Shown: positions 8,047-19,234 of the stretch, one piece after another
How the letters are laid out: every line of letters starts with the position of its first letter
Position numbering within the stretch: position 1 is the first letter of the stretch
Assembly: GCA_019636625.1 (NCBI GenBank)
Contig: JAHBXE010000011.1
Location: 61,590 to 125,589, forward strand
DNA: 64,000 nt
Direction: 5' to 3'
Source of the DNA: Phycisphaeraceae bacterium
Lineage (GTDB): Bacteria > Planctomycetota > Phycisphaerae > Phycisphaerales > UBA1924
Notes under the pieces: model-generated
Seen by the model: the letters and a program-made list of their open reading frames with translations, nothing else
Told to the model about the DNA's origin: nothing
Databases searched by the model: none
Translations under genes and position numbers: made by a program

Positions 8047-9816
8047 CTACCCGCGGGGCGCCGCGGCGCACGCTTCCCGCCACATGCCCCGCAGCGCCGA
8101 TTCAAACCGGCGCGCGATTCCCCGTGCATCGCACAGCGCCGAGTTGAGCACCCGAGGCCGCAGGTGCTCGCGGTAGGATCGCCGTCGCGCCGGGTCGTTC
8201 GCCAACCTCACGGCGAGGCCCACGTATTCATCCTCGGAACCGGCCACGAGTTCCTGGAGCCCGACGGCCGACAGCAGGGACGCCCCGACCCGCGAAGCGT
8301 GGCGATCGCCCGCGAGCGTCACCACCGGCACCCCCATGACCAGCGCATCGCACGTCGTCGTGGTACCGTGGTACGGGAACGTGTCGAGCGCGACATCCAC
8401 CGTGTTGTACGCCTCGAAGTGCGCGCGGGGGGAGGGCGTCCACGCCAGCAGTTCGAACCGTCCCGGATCGATGCCGTGGCCCGCCAGACGCGCCGCCATG
8501 GACTCCCGTACCGGCGTCTGGTTGAACCCTTGTGTCTTGAGAACCAAGCGCGATCCCGGCACCGCATCCAACACCCGCTTCCACAGCCGGATCAGCGGGT
8601 CGTTCACTTTCTGCAGCACGTTGAAGGAGGCGAACGTCACGCCGCGGCCGTCGCTCACGCGGGCGGGCGGAGTTTCGAGCGCCTCCTCCGGCGGCCGGTA
8701 GCACAGGAAGCACGGGTCAAGCCGGACCAGTCGCTCCACGCCGTGCGCGTCCGCGCCCGGCGGGTCCGTTATGGAATCGACGATCCGGTAGTCGATCGCC
8801 GGCAGCCCCGTCGTGGCCGCGTACCCGAGGTACGACACCTGGACCGGCGCGGGCTTCATGTGAAAGGCGGCGAGGCGGCTGGCATCGGTGTGCCCGCCAA
8901 GGTCGATCAGGATGTCGATCGAGTCCCGCGCGATCACCGCCGCGAGGTCCTGGACGGGCACCGTCGCGACCGGTCGCCATGCGTGAGCGAGCGCCTTGAA
9001 GCGCTGCGTGACCTCATCCTCGTTCACGACCGTGGCGTACATCGTCAACGGGAAGCGCGAACGATCAAGGTGCGTCAACAGGGGTTCGAGGAAGAAAGCG
9101 ACCGAGTGGCGCCGGAAGTCCGCGGAGACCAACCCCACCCGCAGGGAACGCTCCGGATCGGGGTCCGCGATGCGCGCCCCGAACGTTCCCGGCAGAAGTG
9201 ACTTCATCACGTCAGCGAACCGGACATGCCGCCGCAGCACCTCGCCCGGAGGGATGCCCGGAAGGTACAGGCTCGCCTGCGCCTGCGCCGCGGCGATGAC
9301 CTGGTCCAGCGGCCTCAGCGCCGCGGAGGCGTCGAGCATCGCCATCGCCTCTTCCCCCCGGCCCGCGTTGAGCAGCACGGCGGCGAGCGTGGTGGACAGG
9401 ACGGGATGGCCCGGGCAGTGCGAGAGCCCATCGCGGCAGGCCCGCTCGGCGTCGGCGAAGCGTGCAAACTGAAAGTGCAGGTCGGCGATCGCCTCCCATG
9501 CATCCGCGCAGGCGGGATCGACACGGACGGCCCGCTCGAACGCGGTCCTCGCCTCTTCCAGGCGACCAAGGTTGAAGTGCAGGTTGCCGACGGCGGTGAT
9601 CAGCACGCCATCGCCCGGGCGCGCCGCCGCGGCTCGCTCCGCGAAGAAGAGCGCCCGCTCCGGCTCGCCCGCCAGGTTGAGCGCGATGCTCATGAGGCGG
9701 TTGGCCTCGGCATCGCCGGGCGCCTGGCGCAGCAGACGCTGAAGCATCTCCCGGGCCTCGTTCACGCGCCCCGCGTGGAGCAGTCCTTCGGCACGGGCCG
9801 TGCGGGAAACGGACAT
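8047..9816 (-). CDS. Second TPR-repeat O-GlcNAc transferase-like glycosyltransferase
   Basis: 589 residues. TPR repeats cover about residues 1-185 (AREMLQRLLRQAPGDAEANR, AFERAVRVDPACADAWEAI). The GT41/SPINDLY catalytic region begins near 205: GLVSADFRRHSVAFFLEPL, DLGGHTDASRLAAFH, PAPVQVSYLGYAATTGLPA, DSITDPPG, ASFNVLQKVND, DVALDTFPYHGTTTTCDAL and HASRVGASLLSAVGL. Clearly paralogous to the protein at 3887-5665. It starts 2 bases after the gcvP stop (TGATCATG), so translational coupling to gcvP is likely. The frame stays open upstream through gcvP, but that is an antiparallel-free artefact of GC-rich sequence. Confidence 0.9.
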   Translation of the reverse strand: MSVSRTARAEGLLHAGRVNEAREMLQRLLRQAPGDAEANRLMSIALNLAGEPERALFFAERAAAARPGDGVLITAVGNLHFNLGRLEEARTAFERAVRVDPACADAWEAIADLHFQFARFADAERACRDGLSHCPGHPVLSTTLAAVLLNAGRGEEAMAMLDASAALRPLDQVIAAAQAQASLYLPGIPPGEVLRRHVRFADVMKSLLPGTFGARIADPDPERSLRVGLVSADFRRHSVAFFLEPLLTHLDRSRFPLTMYATVVNEDEVTQRFKALAHAWRPVATVPVQDLAAVIARDSIDILIDLGGHTDASRLAAFHMKPAPVQVSYLGYAATTGLPAIDYRIVDSITDPPGADAHGVERLVRLDPCFLCYRPPEEALETPPARVSDGRGVTFASFNVLQKVNDPLIRLWKRVLDAVPGSRLVLKTQGFNQTPVRESMAARLAGHGIDPGRFELLAWTPSPRAHFEAYNTVDVALDTFPYHGTTTTCDALVMGVPVVTLAGDRHASRVGASLLSAVGLQELVAGSEDEYVGLAVRLANDPARRRSYREHLRPRVLNSALCDARGIARRFESALRGMWREACAAAPRG

Positions 9817-9818
9817 GA

Positions 9819-12830
<3,012 letters not shown>

Positions 12831-13133
12831 ACGGGGCTCAGAATGAATGCGGGCGGCCGCGTTCGGGGTCAATCAGGGGATCGAGGGGTACGCAGGCGGC
12901 AGCGCAGGCCCGATTCCGGACCAACATGTACGCTGCAGCGAGGGTCAAACCGCTCCACTCGATCTCCGTTTTCGCAAGTGTAGCGCGGTCCGTTTCGATC
13001 TCCGCGACCGCCCCCGCGTCGACTTTTTTCGATCCTCGTCAACTTCCTGCAACCCGAGGCGATTTCGCCGGTATCACTGTTCCGGAATGCGTCGGCGGGC
13101 GAACGCGCCTCCTGACCCGCGTTCGCTCCAGCC

Positions 13134-13139
13134 TAGACT
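13134..13139 (+). promoter_or_regulatory. -10 element of the M28 peptidase gene
   Basis: TAGACT, predicting a transcript start near 13146, immediately in front of the hairpin at 13149. Confidence 0.4.
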
Positions 13140-13148
13140 GACGTTCCA

Positions 13149-13181
13149 GGAACCCCGGTCGCGAAAGCGACCGTGGCTTCC
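13149..13181 (+). promoter_or_regulatory. GNRA-capped hairpin with U-tract in the peptidase leader
   Basis: A 7-bp perfect stem CGGTCGC/GCGACCG closed by a GAAA tetraloop (13156-13173), extended by CC/GG and GGAA/TTCC pairings across single mismatches to 13149-13181, then TTTTT at 13182-13186. It resembles an intrinsic terminator but lies between the probable promoter and the ATG at 13214. It may be an attenuator or a 5' stabilising hairpin. No upstream plus-strand gene needs a terminator here. Confidence 0.5.
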
Positions 13182-13213
13182 TTTTTCCCATGCCCCTGCA
13201 GAAAGGTCCTTTC

Positions 13214-15373
13214 ATGACGATTCGACGCCTGAAGCGGAGTCGATTGGTGTGGCTCGGCCTCGCCCTCGCCACGCCCTGCACCGCCCAGATCACCCAACCG
13301 ATCGGATACTCGGCCGACCGCATGCTCGAGGACCGGGAGTGGCAACGGATCGGGCATCCGATCGAGGTCCGGAGCGAAGTGCCGGACCGGGGCGCGGCAC
13401 GGCTCGGTGTCGAAGGGGGCGATGAGGGCAAAACCAAGGCGATCGAGGCCTTGGGCGAGAACCCCTTGGCGACCGTGTTCGATGCGATCGGCGCCGACGC
13501 CCGGCTCTACGCGCAGCACAACATCACACTCTCGAACCCCTTCATGGAGGGGCGTATTCCCGGTTCCGCGGGCAACCGCTTCGCCGCGGACTACATCGAG
13601 TTCTGGTTCCGGAAGTACAACCTGCAGCCCGCGTTCGCCGCGACTTCGAAGGCCGCGGATGGCGCGGAAGTCGTCACCGCCAATGCCTCGTTCCGTCAGA
13701 CGTTCCAGCACGGGTCCACCGTGCGCACGGAGCGGCAGACGGTCACACTGCACCCTTCCGGTCGCGAGGACATGAAGCTTGAGCCGGGGAAGGACTTCAC
13801 GGTTCTGGGCATGTCCGGATCGGGCAAGGTCAAGGGCGATGTGGTGTTCTGCGGGTACGGAATCGATGGGCCGGACGGGTACAAGACGTTCGAGGGCAAC
13901 ATCGACCTCTCCGGCAAGATCGCGATGGTGTTCCGCTTCGAACCGATGAACCCGGACGGCACCAGCCGCTGGGCGGAACGCGGGTGGTCGCCCGCCGCGG
14001 GGCTGGATGCCAAGCTCAAGGCGGTCGCGGAGCGCAAGCCCGCGGCGATCATGCTGGTGAACCCGCCCGGCGCGGCAGACCCGCGGGCGAAAGAGTTGAT
14101 CGCTCCGGAGTCGCCGGGCGATGAGCCGAGCAAGCTCGGCGTGCCAGTCGTGATGATCACCACCGAGGCGGCCGAGAGGCTGGCCTGGTTCAACGGAACG
14201 ATGCGAGACTTCCGGGAACGCGTGGATGAGGCGGGGATGGTCCGGCCGCTGACCGATGCCCGGGCCTCGATCGATGTCGAGATCAGGCGCGAACCGGTGC
14301 TGACGGACAACGTCGGGGCGGTGCTGCCGGGGCGTGGCGAGCTGGCGAAGGAGTACATCGTCATCGGCGCGCACTACGACCACGTCGGGTACGGGACGAT
14401 CGGCGCGAACCCATCGAACCGTGGCAAGCTGCACCCCGGCGCGGACGACAACGCCTCGGGAACGGCGGGTGTCCTGCTCCTGGCGCACAAGCTTTCCGAG
14501 TCGTACGCCAAGCTGCCCCAGGACGCTCCCGCCCGGTCGGTGATCTTCCTGCTGTTCTCGGCGGAAGAGTCGGGTCTCAACGGATCGATGTATTACGTCA
14601 ACCATCCCTCGGTGGACCTGTCAAGCATCCAGTTCATGCTCAACATGGACATGATCGGGCGTCTGCGGTCCAAGGCCAGCAGCCCCAAGGCCAACGGGCT
14701 GGACGTCGAAGGCACGCAGTCCGCCGAGGGGTTTTATGACCTGGTCAAGCCTCACCTCGACGCATCGGGCATCGAGATCCGGCACGGCACCACCATCGCC
14801 GCCAACACCGACCACTTCAGCTTCTATTCGAAGCAGGTTCCCATCCTCAACTTCTTCACGGGGTACCACGATCAGTACCACAAACCAGAGGATACGTTCG
14901 ACCTGATCAACCACACGGGCGCGGCGAGGATCGTCGCGATGGCGCACGACATCTGCCTGACGGTCGCCCAGCACCCGGAGAAGCTCAAGTTCACAGCGCG
15001 GCGGCCCTCGCGGAACGCCGCGGCAGCCCCTCCCCCACCACCACCCGCCCCACCTCCGCCGGCCGCCGAAAGCGGCCCGGCACGCGCCGGGGGCAATGTC
15101 CGATTCGGGATCAAGCCGGGCACCTACGAGGAGGAGTCCGGCGGGGTCGAAGTGGTCGAGGTCTACGAGGGCACATCGGCGGCGGATGCCGGGATCAAGG
15201 AAGGCGACGTCATGATCAAGTGGAACGGCAAGCCGATCGGCGATGTGCAGGCGTGGATGCCCCTGCTCCGTGCGTCGAAGGTGGGCGATGTGGTCGAGGT
15301 GACGGTGAAACGCGACGGCAAGGAACAGGTGATCAAGGTCACGCTCAAGGCCGGCGAAACCGGGTCCCGGTAA
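13214..15373 (+). CDS. Exported M28-family metallopeptidase with PA and PDZ domains
   Basis: 719 residues. An N-terminal signal peptide (basic RRLKRSR, then LVWLGLALATPCTAQ) is followed by an insert of the PA type (about 190-340). The M28 aminopeptidase core runs from about 370 to 590 with metal-binding elements IGAHYDHVG, PGADDNASGTAG, FSAEESGLNGS, NMDMIG and the late His in NTDHFSF. A Pro-rich linker precedes a C-terminal PDZ domain (about 635-719: GVEVVEVYEGTSAADAGIKEGD). It should act in the periplasm as a zinc aminopeptidase. The start at 13214 has AAAGG upstream; the ATG at 13190 lacks one. Similar M28-PDZ fusions are common in planctomycetes (established family knowledge). Confidence 0.9.
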   Translation: MTIRRLKRSRLVWLGLALATPCTAQITQPIGYSADRMLEDREWQRIGHPIEVRSEVPDRGAARLGVEGGDEGKTKAIEALGENPLATVFDAIGADARLYAQHNITLSNPFMEGRIPGSAGNRFAADYIEFWFRKYNLQPAFAATSKAADGAEVVTANASFRQTFQHGSTVRTERQTVTLHPSGREDMKLEPGKDFTVLGMSGSGKVKGDVVFCGYGIDGPDGYKTFEGNIDLSGKIAMVFRFEPMNPDGTSRWAERGWSPAAGLDAKLKAVAERKPAAIMLVNPPGAADPRAKELIAPESPGDEPSKLGVPVVMITTEAAERLAWFNGTMRDFRERVDEAGMVRPLTDARASIDVEIRREPVLTDNVGAVLPGRGELAKEYIVIGAHYDHVGYGTIGANPSNRGKLHPGADDNASGTAGVLLLAHKLSESYAKLPQDAPARSVIFLLFSAEESGLNGSMYYVNHPSVDLSSIQFMLNMDMIGRLRSKASSPKANGLDVEGTQSAEGFYDLVKPHLDASGIEIRHGTTIAANTDHFSFYSKQVPILNFFTGYHDQYHKPEDTFDLINHTGAARIVAMAHDICLTVAQHPEKLKFTARRPSRNAAAAPPPPPPAPPPPAAESGPARAGGNVRFGIKPGTYEEESGGVEVVEVYEGTSAADAGIKEGDVMIKWNGKPIGDVQAWMPLLRASKVGDVVEVTVKRDGKEQVIKVTLKAGETGSR

Positions 15374-15391
15374 TCGACCGTCAATCGAGGC

Positions 15392-15967
15392 TTACGGGAC
15401 GAACCAGCGCAGCCGCCAGTTGCCGCGTTCGTACACCATGTCGAAGCCGGTCCACCGCTCGAGCCCCTTCCGGGACTGGCCGGTCACGCGGACGCGAAAC
15501 ATGTTCTTTCCGATCGACTCCATGATGACATTGGGCGAGTGCTCGCCCATGGGCATGCGGTTGAAGAGTTTCGCGATTTCCTGCTGCTGGGTCTTGAGAA
15601 GGTCGAACGCCTCCCCGGGGTCGCGCCCTCGCTCGTGGTACTCGGCACGGGTGATCTCGGAGAGAACCTGCTCCGTGAACTGTCCCTTCTCATCCTCCGC
15701 CAGCGTCCGCAGGATGTGGGCCATGAGGTGCCGACCGCTCTTGGACAGCAGCGTGACGGTTCCATCATCGTTCTGACGAATGAGCGTGAACTCATCACCC
15801 GCGGCGGCCCGCTCGAGCGCCGGGTTTGCCGGCGTGGAAGTCGTCGCGGGGGTCTGGGTCTGCACACCTTCCAGTCCGGACAGGAACGGCTTGTAGTTCA
15901 CCACCCGCTCCTGGCACCCGGCGAAGAGCCCGAGCAGGACCGCCATGACAAGCGCACGCCCCCTCAC
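15392..15967 (-). CDS. Small lipoprotein translated from a GTGA overlap with nadB
   Basis: 191 residues. The signal peptide VRGRALVMAVLLGLFAGC has a good lipobox (LFAGC), so Cys18 would be lipidated. The mature part has a Ser/Thr/Pro linker, then a helical region (HLMAHILRTLAEDEKGQ, AFDLLKTQQQEIAKLF) and a beta-rich end (MFRVRVTGQ, GFDMVYERGNWRLRWF) that looks like an NTF2/DUF4440-type tail, although I cannot assign a family. The GTG start overlaps the nadB stop as GTGA, so it is translated with nadB. Any link to NAD synthesis is unproven; the neighbours may simply share a transcript. Confidence 0.75.
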   Translation of the reverse strand: MRGRALVMAVLLGLFAGCQERVVNYKPFLSGLEGVQTQTPATTSTPANPALERAAAGDEFTLIRQNDDGTVTLLSKSGRHLMAHILRTLAEDEKGQFTEQVLSEITRAEYHERGRDPGEAFDLLKTQQQEIAKLFNRMPMGEHSPNVIMESIGKNMFRVRVTGQSRKGLERWTGFDMVYERGNWRLRWFVP

Positions 15968-17655
15968 GCCAGTGCCCCCGGCCCGGCTGCATCCACCTCT
16001 CGCGCGACCGGGACCAGTTGAGGCTCGGCGCGGCCACGCCGCCAGCAATCGTGCACTGCGAACTCCTCGCGGGACTCCGCATGGTCGCTGCGGGCATGGC
16101 AACCCCGGCTCTCCTCCCGCCACGTGGCCGAACGGGCCATGAGCGACCCCGCCAGCAGCATGTTCTGCGTCTCCCATCCGGCCGGATCGTCGAAGATCTT
16201 GTCCAGCGTGTACTTCCCCCAGAAGTCGAACATCTCCATCACATCCCGGAGCTTCCCGCCCGCGCGTTCGATGCCGACGTTGCGCCACATGGCTGAACGG
16301 AGGCTGGAGCGCACGTCGGCCAGGTCGAGTTCGCCCTGGTCGGACGGGCGGATGTCGCTCACGATCGACACCGGGCCCCGGCGTCCGGATCCGTTCCTTG
16401 ATGCGCGATCTTCGCACGCCGCTCGCCCAGCGATTTCACCCATCACCAGCCCCTCCAGCAGCGAGTTGGAGGCGAGGCGGTTGGCCCCGTGGAGCCCGCT
16501 CGAAGCGGCCTCGCCCACGGCGTACAGCCCGGGAACATCCGTGCGCCCGGAGAGGTCGGTGCGTACGCCACCGATGAAGTAGTGGGCCGCGGGATGCACG
16601 GGAATGAGTTTGATCGATGGGTCGATGTCGAATCGCTTGAGTTCAGCGGTGATGCCGGGGAACCTCGCGGCGAATCCCTTGATGTGCCGGCAGTCGAGCC
16701 ACACGTGCCGGCCGCCCTGCTTGGAGATCTGCTTGACAATCGCGCGGCTGACGATGTCGCGCGGGGCGAGCTCGGCCTGCGGGTGGAACTCGTGCATGAA
16801 CCGCTGGTGGTTCAGGTCGAGCAGGTACGCGCCCTCGCCGCGAACGGCTTCGCTGATGAGCGAGCGGGCCGCACCGGGAAGGTAGAGCGTGGTGGGATGA
16901 AACTGGGTGAAGGCCATGTCGGCGACGGTGGCGCCGGCGCGGTAGGCCATGGCGGGGCCGTCGCAGGTGGCGATCCTCGGGTTGGTGGTCTCGCGGTACA
17001 CCATCCCGGCGCCCCCGCTGGCCAGGATCGTCGACGCGGCCCAGATCATCTGGAGGCCGAATCTCGGGTGGTGCGTGATCGCGCCCATCACGGGCGAGCC
17101 CTGCTCGGATGACGGCGTGATGAGGTCGAGCGTGAAGCACTTCTCAAAGAGACGCACGCCCGACGTCGCCCGAAGCCGGGCGATCAGGCCCCGCTGCATC
17201 TCCCGGCCCGTCGCGTCGCCGTTGGCGTGGTAAATCCGCGAAGCCGAATGGCCCCCCTCGCGCCCCGGGAGGAGTTCGCCCGTTGGGCCGCGATCGAAGC
17301 GAACGCCCCAATCCACCAACTCGCGGATCCGGGCCTCGGCCATGGTCGCGACGAGCCGGACGATCGGTTCATCGCACAAGCCCGCCCCGCACACCAGCGT
17401 GTCGCGGATGTGCGACTCAACATCGTCACGGGTGCCGGGCAGCACGCCGGCGATGCCCCCTTGCGCCCACGCCGTGTTGCTCTCCCCGGCTTCCCCTTTG
17501 CACAGCACGATGACCTCGCCCCGCTCGGCCGCGGCGATGGCGGCCCGCGTTCCCGCCACACCCGCCCCGATCACCAGTGTGTCGGTGAAAATCTGCGGCA
17601 GGAGGGAAGATCGGAACGGGATCAGGTACCGGCGCTGGTCAAAAAGACCTTGCAT
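15964..17655 (-). CDS. nadB: L-aspartate oxidase
   Basis: 563 residues. FAD enzyme oxidising L-aspartate to iminoaspartate, the first step of de novo NAD synthesis. The dinucleotide-binding motif VIGAGVAGTRAA lies near residues 28-40. The fumarate-reductase/succinate-dehydrogenase superfamily motifs are NTAWAQGGIAG, EGGHSASRIYHANGDATG and GEAASSGLHGANRLASNSLLEGLV. The C-terminus has the NadB tail ATWREESRGCHARSDH. AAGG stands 6 bases upstream of the ATG. nadA and nadC are not in the window. Its stop overlaps the start of the following lipoprotein gene. Confidence 0.95.
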   Translation of the reverse strand: MQGLFDQRRYLIPFRSSLLPQIFTDTLVIGAGVAGTRAAIAAAERGEVIVLCKGEAGESNTAWAQGGIAGVLPGTRDDVESHIRDTLVCGAGLCDEPIVRLVATMAEARIRELVDWGVRFDRGPTGELLPGREGGHSASRIYHANGDATGREMQRGLIARLRATSGVRLFEKCFTLDLITPSSEQGSPVMGAITHHPRFGLQMIWAASTILASGGAGMVYRETTNPRIATCDGPAMAYRAGATVADMAFTQFHPTTLYLPGAARSLISEAVRGEGAYLLDLNHQRFMHEFHPQAELAPRDIVSRAIVKQISKQGGRHVWLDCRHIKGFAARFPGITAELKRFDIDPSIKLIPVHPAAHYFIGGVRTDLSGRTDVPGLYAVGEAASSGLHGANRLASNSLLEGLVMGEIAGRAACEDRASRNGSGRRGPVSIVSDIRPSDQGELDLADVRSSLRSAMWRNVGIERAGGKLRDVMEMFDFWGKYTLDKIFDDPAGWETQNMLLAGSLMARSATWREESRGCHARSDHAESREEFAVHDCWRRGRAEPQLVPVAREVDAAGPGALA

Positions 17656-17681
17656 GGGCGACCTTGCTCAGAGGGCCACTC

Positions 17682-18278
17682 TCACTTCTTGGCGCACCCG
17701 CACCCCCCCCCACCGCCCCCGCAACACCCACCCTCCGGGGCAGGCCCGAGGAACTTGCAGATCTTGGCGTTCAGGAAGGCGACATGGTGCTCCAGGTGCC
17801 ACGTCGTGTACTCGAGCATGGTGCGGACGGAAACCTCGCCCTTGGTCTCGTGCATCGCGCGGCGCTGAAGCTGGTCCGGCGCCAGCGTCGCGAGCCACTC
17901 CGCGGTCCAGCGACGCATGGTGTGGATGACGGCGATGAACCCCGCAATCGGGTGCTTGCCGCCGGCGTAGAGCCCCGCATCGACAAAGGCATTCTCATCC
18001 CACGCGTTCACCACCGGGCTGTCCTCGGCGACCGCCCGGCGCATCCGGTGGGTGTACGCGATCTCCGCATCGGCCAGATGTCCGATCAGGACGCGGGCCG
18101 GCCAGTTGCCCACCCCGGCATCGGGCAGGAAAGCCATGTCCAGTTGCTCATCCGACAGCTCGAAGACCCGGGCGTCCACCAGTTCCAAGCCCCGCCGATA
18201 ACGCTGGATCAGCTCCGAATCTGCCATTCGGGCGATCTGCTCCAGGGCTTCCCCCTTCCGGGCCGTTGACGTCGCCAT
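17682..18278 (-). CDS. DinB-like protein with Cys/Gly-rich C-terminal tail
   Basis: 198 residues. Four-helix DinB/YfiT fold with the usual metal-binding histidines: GHLADAEIAYTHRMRR (first His), HTMRRW and TWHLEHHVAFL (last His pair). DinB-superfamily proteins include thiol transferases and DNA-damage-induced proteins; the exact activity is unknown. Unusual is the ending, about 15 residues of Cys and Gly (EGGCCGGGGGGCGCAKK), which could bind metal or be an unstructured tail. The ATG at 18278 has AAGGGA 8 bases upstream; an extension to 18320 is unlikely. It lies 26 bases upstream of nadB and may be co-transcribed with it. Confidence 0.82.
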   Translation of the reverse strand: MATSTARKGEALEQIARMADSELIQRYRRGLELVDARVFELSDEQLDMAFLPDAGVGNWPARVLIGHLADAEIAYTHRMRRAVAEDSPVVNAWDENAFVDAGLYAGGKHPIAGFIAVIHTMRRWTAEWLATLAPDQLQRRAMHETKGEVSVRTMLEYTTWHLEHHVAFLNAKICKFLGPAPEGGCCGGGGGGCGCAKK

Positions 18279-18363
18279 GTCGATCCCTTCTTTTTGCACC
18301 GAACTTTGCTGCCGCGGCATCGTAGGAAGGAGTAGTCACGAGTGTCTTCTCTCTCCTCCTCCG

Positions 18364-18397
18364 AACGACACCGCCCGTTCTCCCGGGCGGTGTCGTT
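18364..18397. repeat. 14-bp perfect inverted repeat between divergent promoters
   Basis: Arms 18364-18377 (AACGACACCGCCCG) and 18384-18397 (its exact complement) with a 6-base loop. It lies between the DinB-like gene and the thioesterase gene and overlaps the expected -35 position of the latter. No T-run follows on either side, so an operator or structural dyad is more likely than a terminator. Confidence 0.55.
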
Positions 18398-18408
18398 GCC
18401 TGTTGGGC

Positions 18409-18414
18409 TATGGT
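18409..18414 (+). promoter_or_regulatory. -10 element for leaderless thioesterase gene
   Basis: TATGGT, 6 bases before the ATG at 18421, with no Shine-Dalgarno. Confidence 0.5.
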
Positions 18415-18420
18415 GTCGCG

Positions 18421-18846
18421 ATGAGCACTGCCGACCCCCAAGCCACGACAGGGACCTCCGCACGGACGCTGGCGCTCCGCGTCGTCACCATGCCCCGGGA
18501 CACGAATCAGTACGGAACGATCTTCGGGGGCGTCATCCTGAGCTACATCGACCAGGCCGGCTTTGTCGAGGCCCGGCGGCACGGCGTGCACCGGTGGGTG
18601 ACGGCGGCGATGGACCGGGTGGACTTCAAGGCCCCGGTTCACCTGGGGGACACCGTCAACTTCTACGCCTCCACCGTCCGGATGGGTACGTCGAGCGTGA
18701 CCGTCCGGATCGAGGTGGAGGCAGAGCGGTTCACCTCCGGGCAGCACATCCCGGTGACCACGGCGACCATTACGCTCGTCGCGGTGGACGCCTCGGGCAA
18801 GGCCATCCCTTTCCGCTCTCCGCCGACGGCGGCGACAGAACCGTGA
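18421..18846 (+). CDS. Acyl-CoA thioesterase (YciA-like hotdog fold)
   Basis: 141 residues, single hotdog domain. Motifs of the acyl-CoA hydrolase (ACOT/YciA) group: RVVTMPRDTNQYGTIFGGVILSYID (N and the GG before the central helix), AMDRVDFKAPVHLGDTV, then the strand VTVRIEVEAE. It hydrolyses acyl-CoA thioesters in the cytosol; substrate length cannot be predicted. The start at 18421 is set by the -10 hexamer just upstream. It is followed 34 bases later by the STAS gene. Confidence 0.9.
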   Translation: MSTADPQATTGTSARTLALRVVTMPRDTNQYGTIFGGVILSYIDQAGFVEARRHGVHRWVTAAMDRVDFKAPVHLGDTVNFYASTVRMGTSSVTVRIEVEAERFTSGQHIPVTTATITLVAVDASGKAIPFRSPPTAATEP

Positions 18847-18868
18847 GGCGAGCGCGGGACCGGCGCGA

Positions 18869-18874
18869 TACCCT
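18869..18874 (+). promoter_or_regulatory. -10-like element before the STAS gene
   Basis: TACCCT, 6 bases before the ATG at 18881. The gene could also be read through from the thioesterase promoter. Confidence 0.35.
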
Positions 18875-18880
18875 CTCCTG

Positions 18881-19234
18881 ATGTCAGAATCGCAGTATGT
18901 CAAGGCGGAGGCGATCGGGCCGGTGCTCTCGGCGCAGGTGCTGTGGGAACGGATCACCGACCGGGAGAGCGGCGCGGTTGTGAGCGATATCCAGAACGCG
19001 GCCCGGGAAACAACATGGCGGATCGCGCTCGATCTTTCACGCGTGATGCTGCTGGCCTCGGCCGGGCTCGGGGCGCTCATCAACCTGCACAAGCAGTGCC
19101 TCGAAGCAGGGGGCAAGCTGGTCGTGTTTGGCCTGCGCGAGGAAATCGAAGACCTCATGAAACTCACGAAACTCCACCGGCTGCTGACCATCGCGGGCAG
19201 CCGCGATGACGCATTGGCAAAGGCCTCGGCATGA
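18881..19234 (+). CDS. STAS-domain protein, anti-sigma-factor antagonist type
   Basis: 117 residues, one STAS domain. The core is WRIALDLSRVMLLASAGLGALINLH, where the Ser of ASAGLG sits at the position phosphorylated in SpoIIAA/RsbV antagonists, followed by GGKLVVFGL. Known role of the family: binding of anti-sigma factors or kinase partners, switched by Ser phosphorylation. No anti-sigma kinase is next to it. Its stop overlaps the purN start (ATGA), so the two are translationally coupled, which is probably organisational. Confidence 0.88.
   Translation: MSESQYVKAEAIGPVLSAQVLWERITDRESGAVVSDIQNAARETTWRIALDLSRVMLLASAGLGALINLHKQCLEAGGKLVVFGLREEIEDLMKLTKLHRLLTIAGSRDDALAKASA

Larger units (their letters stand above)
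12831..13213. other. 383-base intergenic region between divergent gcvP and the M28 peptidase
   Basis: The largest gene-free stretch. Minus strand: a -10-like TACACT at 12977-12982 would give gcvP a leader of about 140 bases. I looked there for the glycine-riboswitch core and did not find it. Plus strand: TAGACT at 13134-13139 and a strong hairpin at 13149-13181, described separately. There is a T-run at 13024-13029. Nothing else is recognised. Confidence 0.6.

Noticed and set aside
8047..9816. Much longer version of the second glycosyltransferase extending through gcvP to 10275
   Set aside because: The added 153 residues come from the out-of-frame reading of gcvP and lack any TPR or family pattern; the ATG at 9816 just after the gcvP stop fits better.
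12831..12970. Possible glycine riboswitch in the gcvP leader
   Set aside because: A ~140-base leader in front of gcvP is a classic place for one, but I could not find the conserved aptamer core on the minus strand.
17682..17725. Selenocysteine or read-through at the end of the DinB-like gene, suggested by the Cys/Gly tail
   Set aside because: The TGA follows AKK at a normal gene end and no SECIS-like hairpin or continuing conserved sequence is seen after it.
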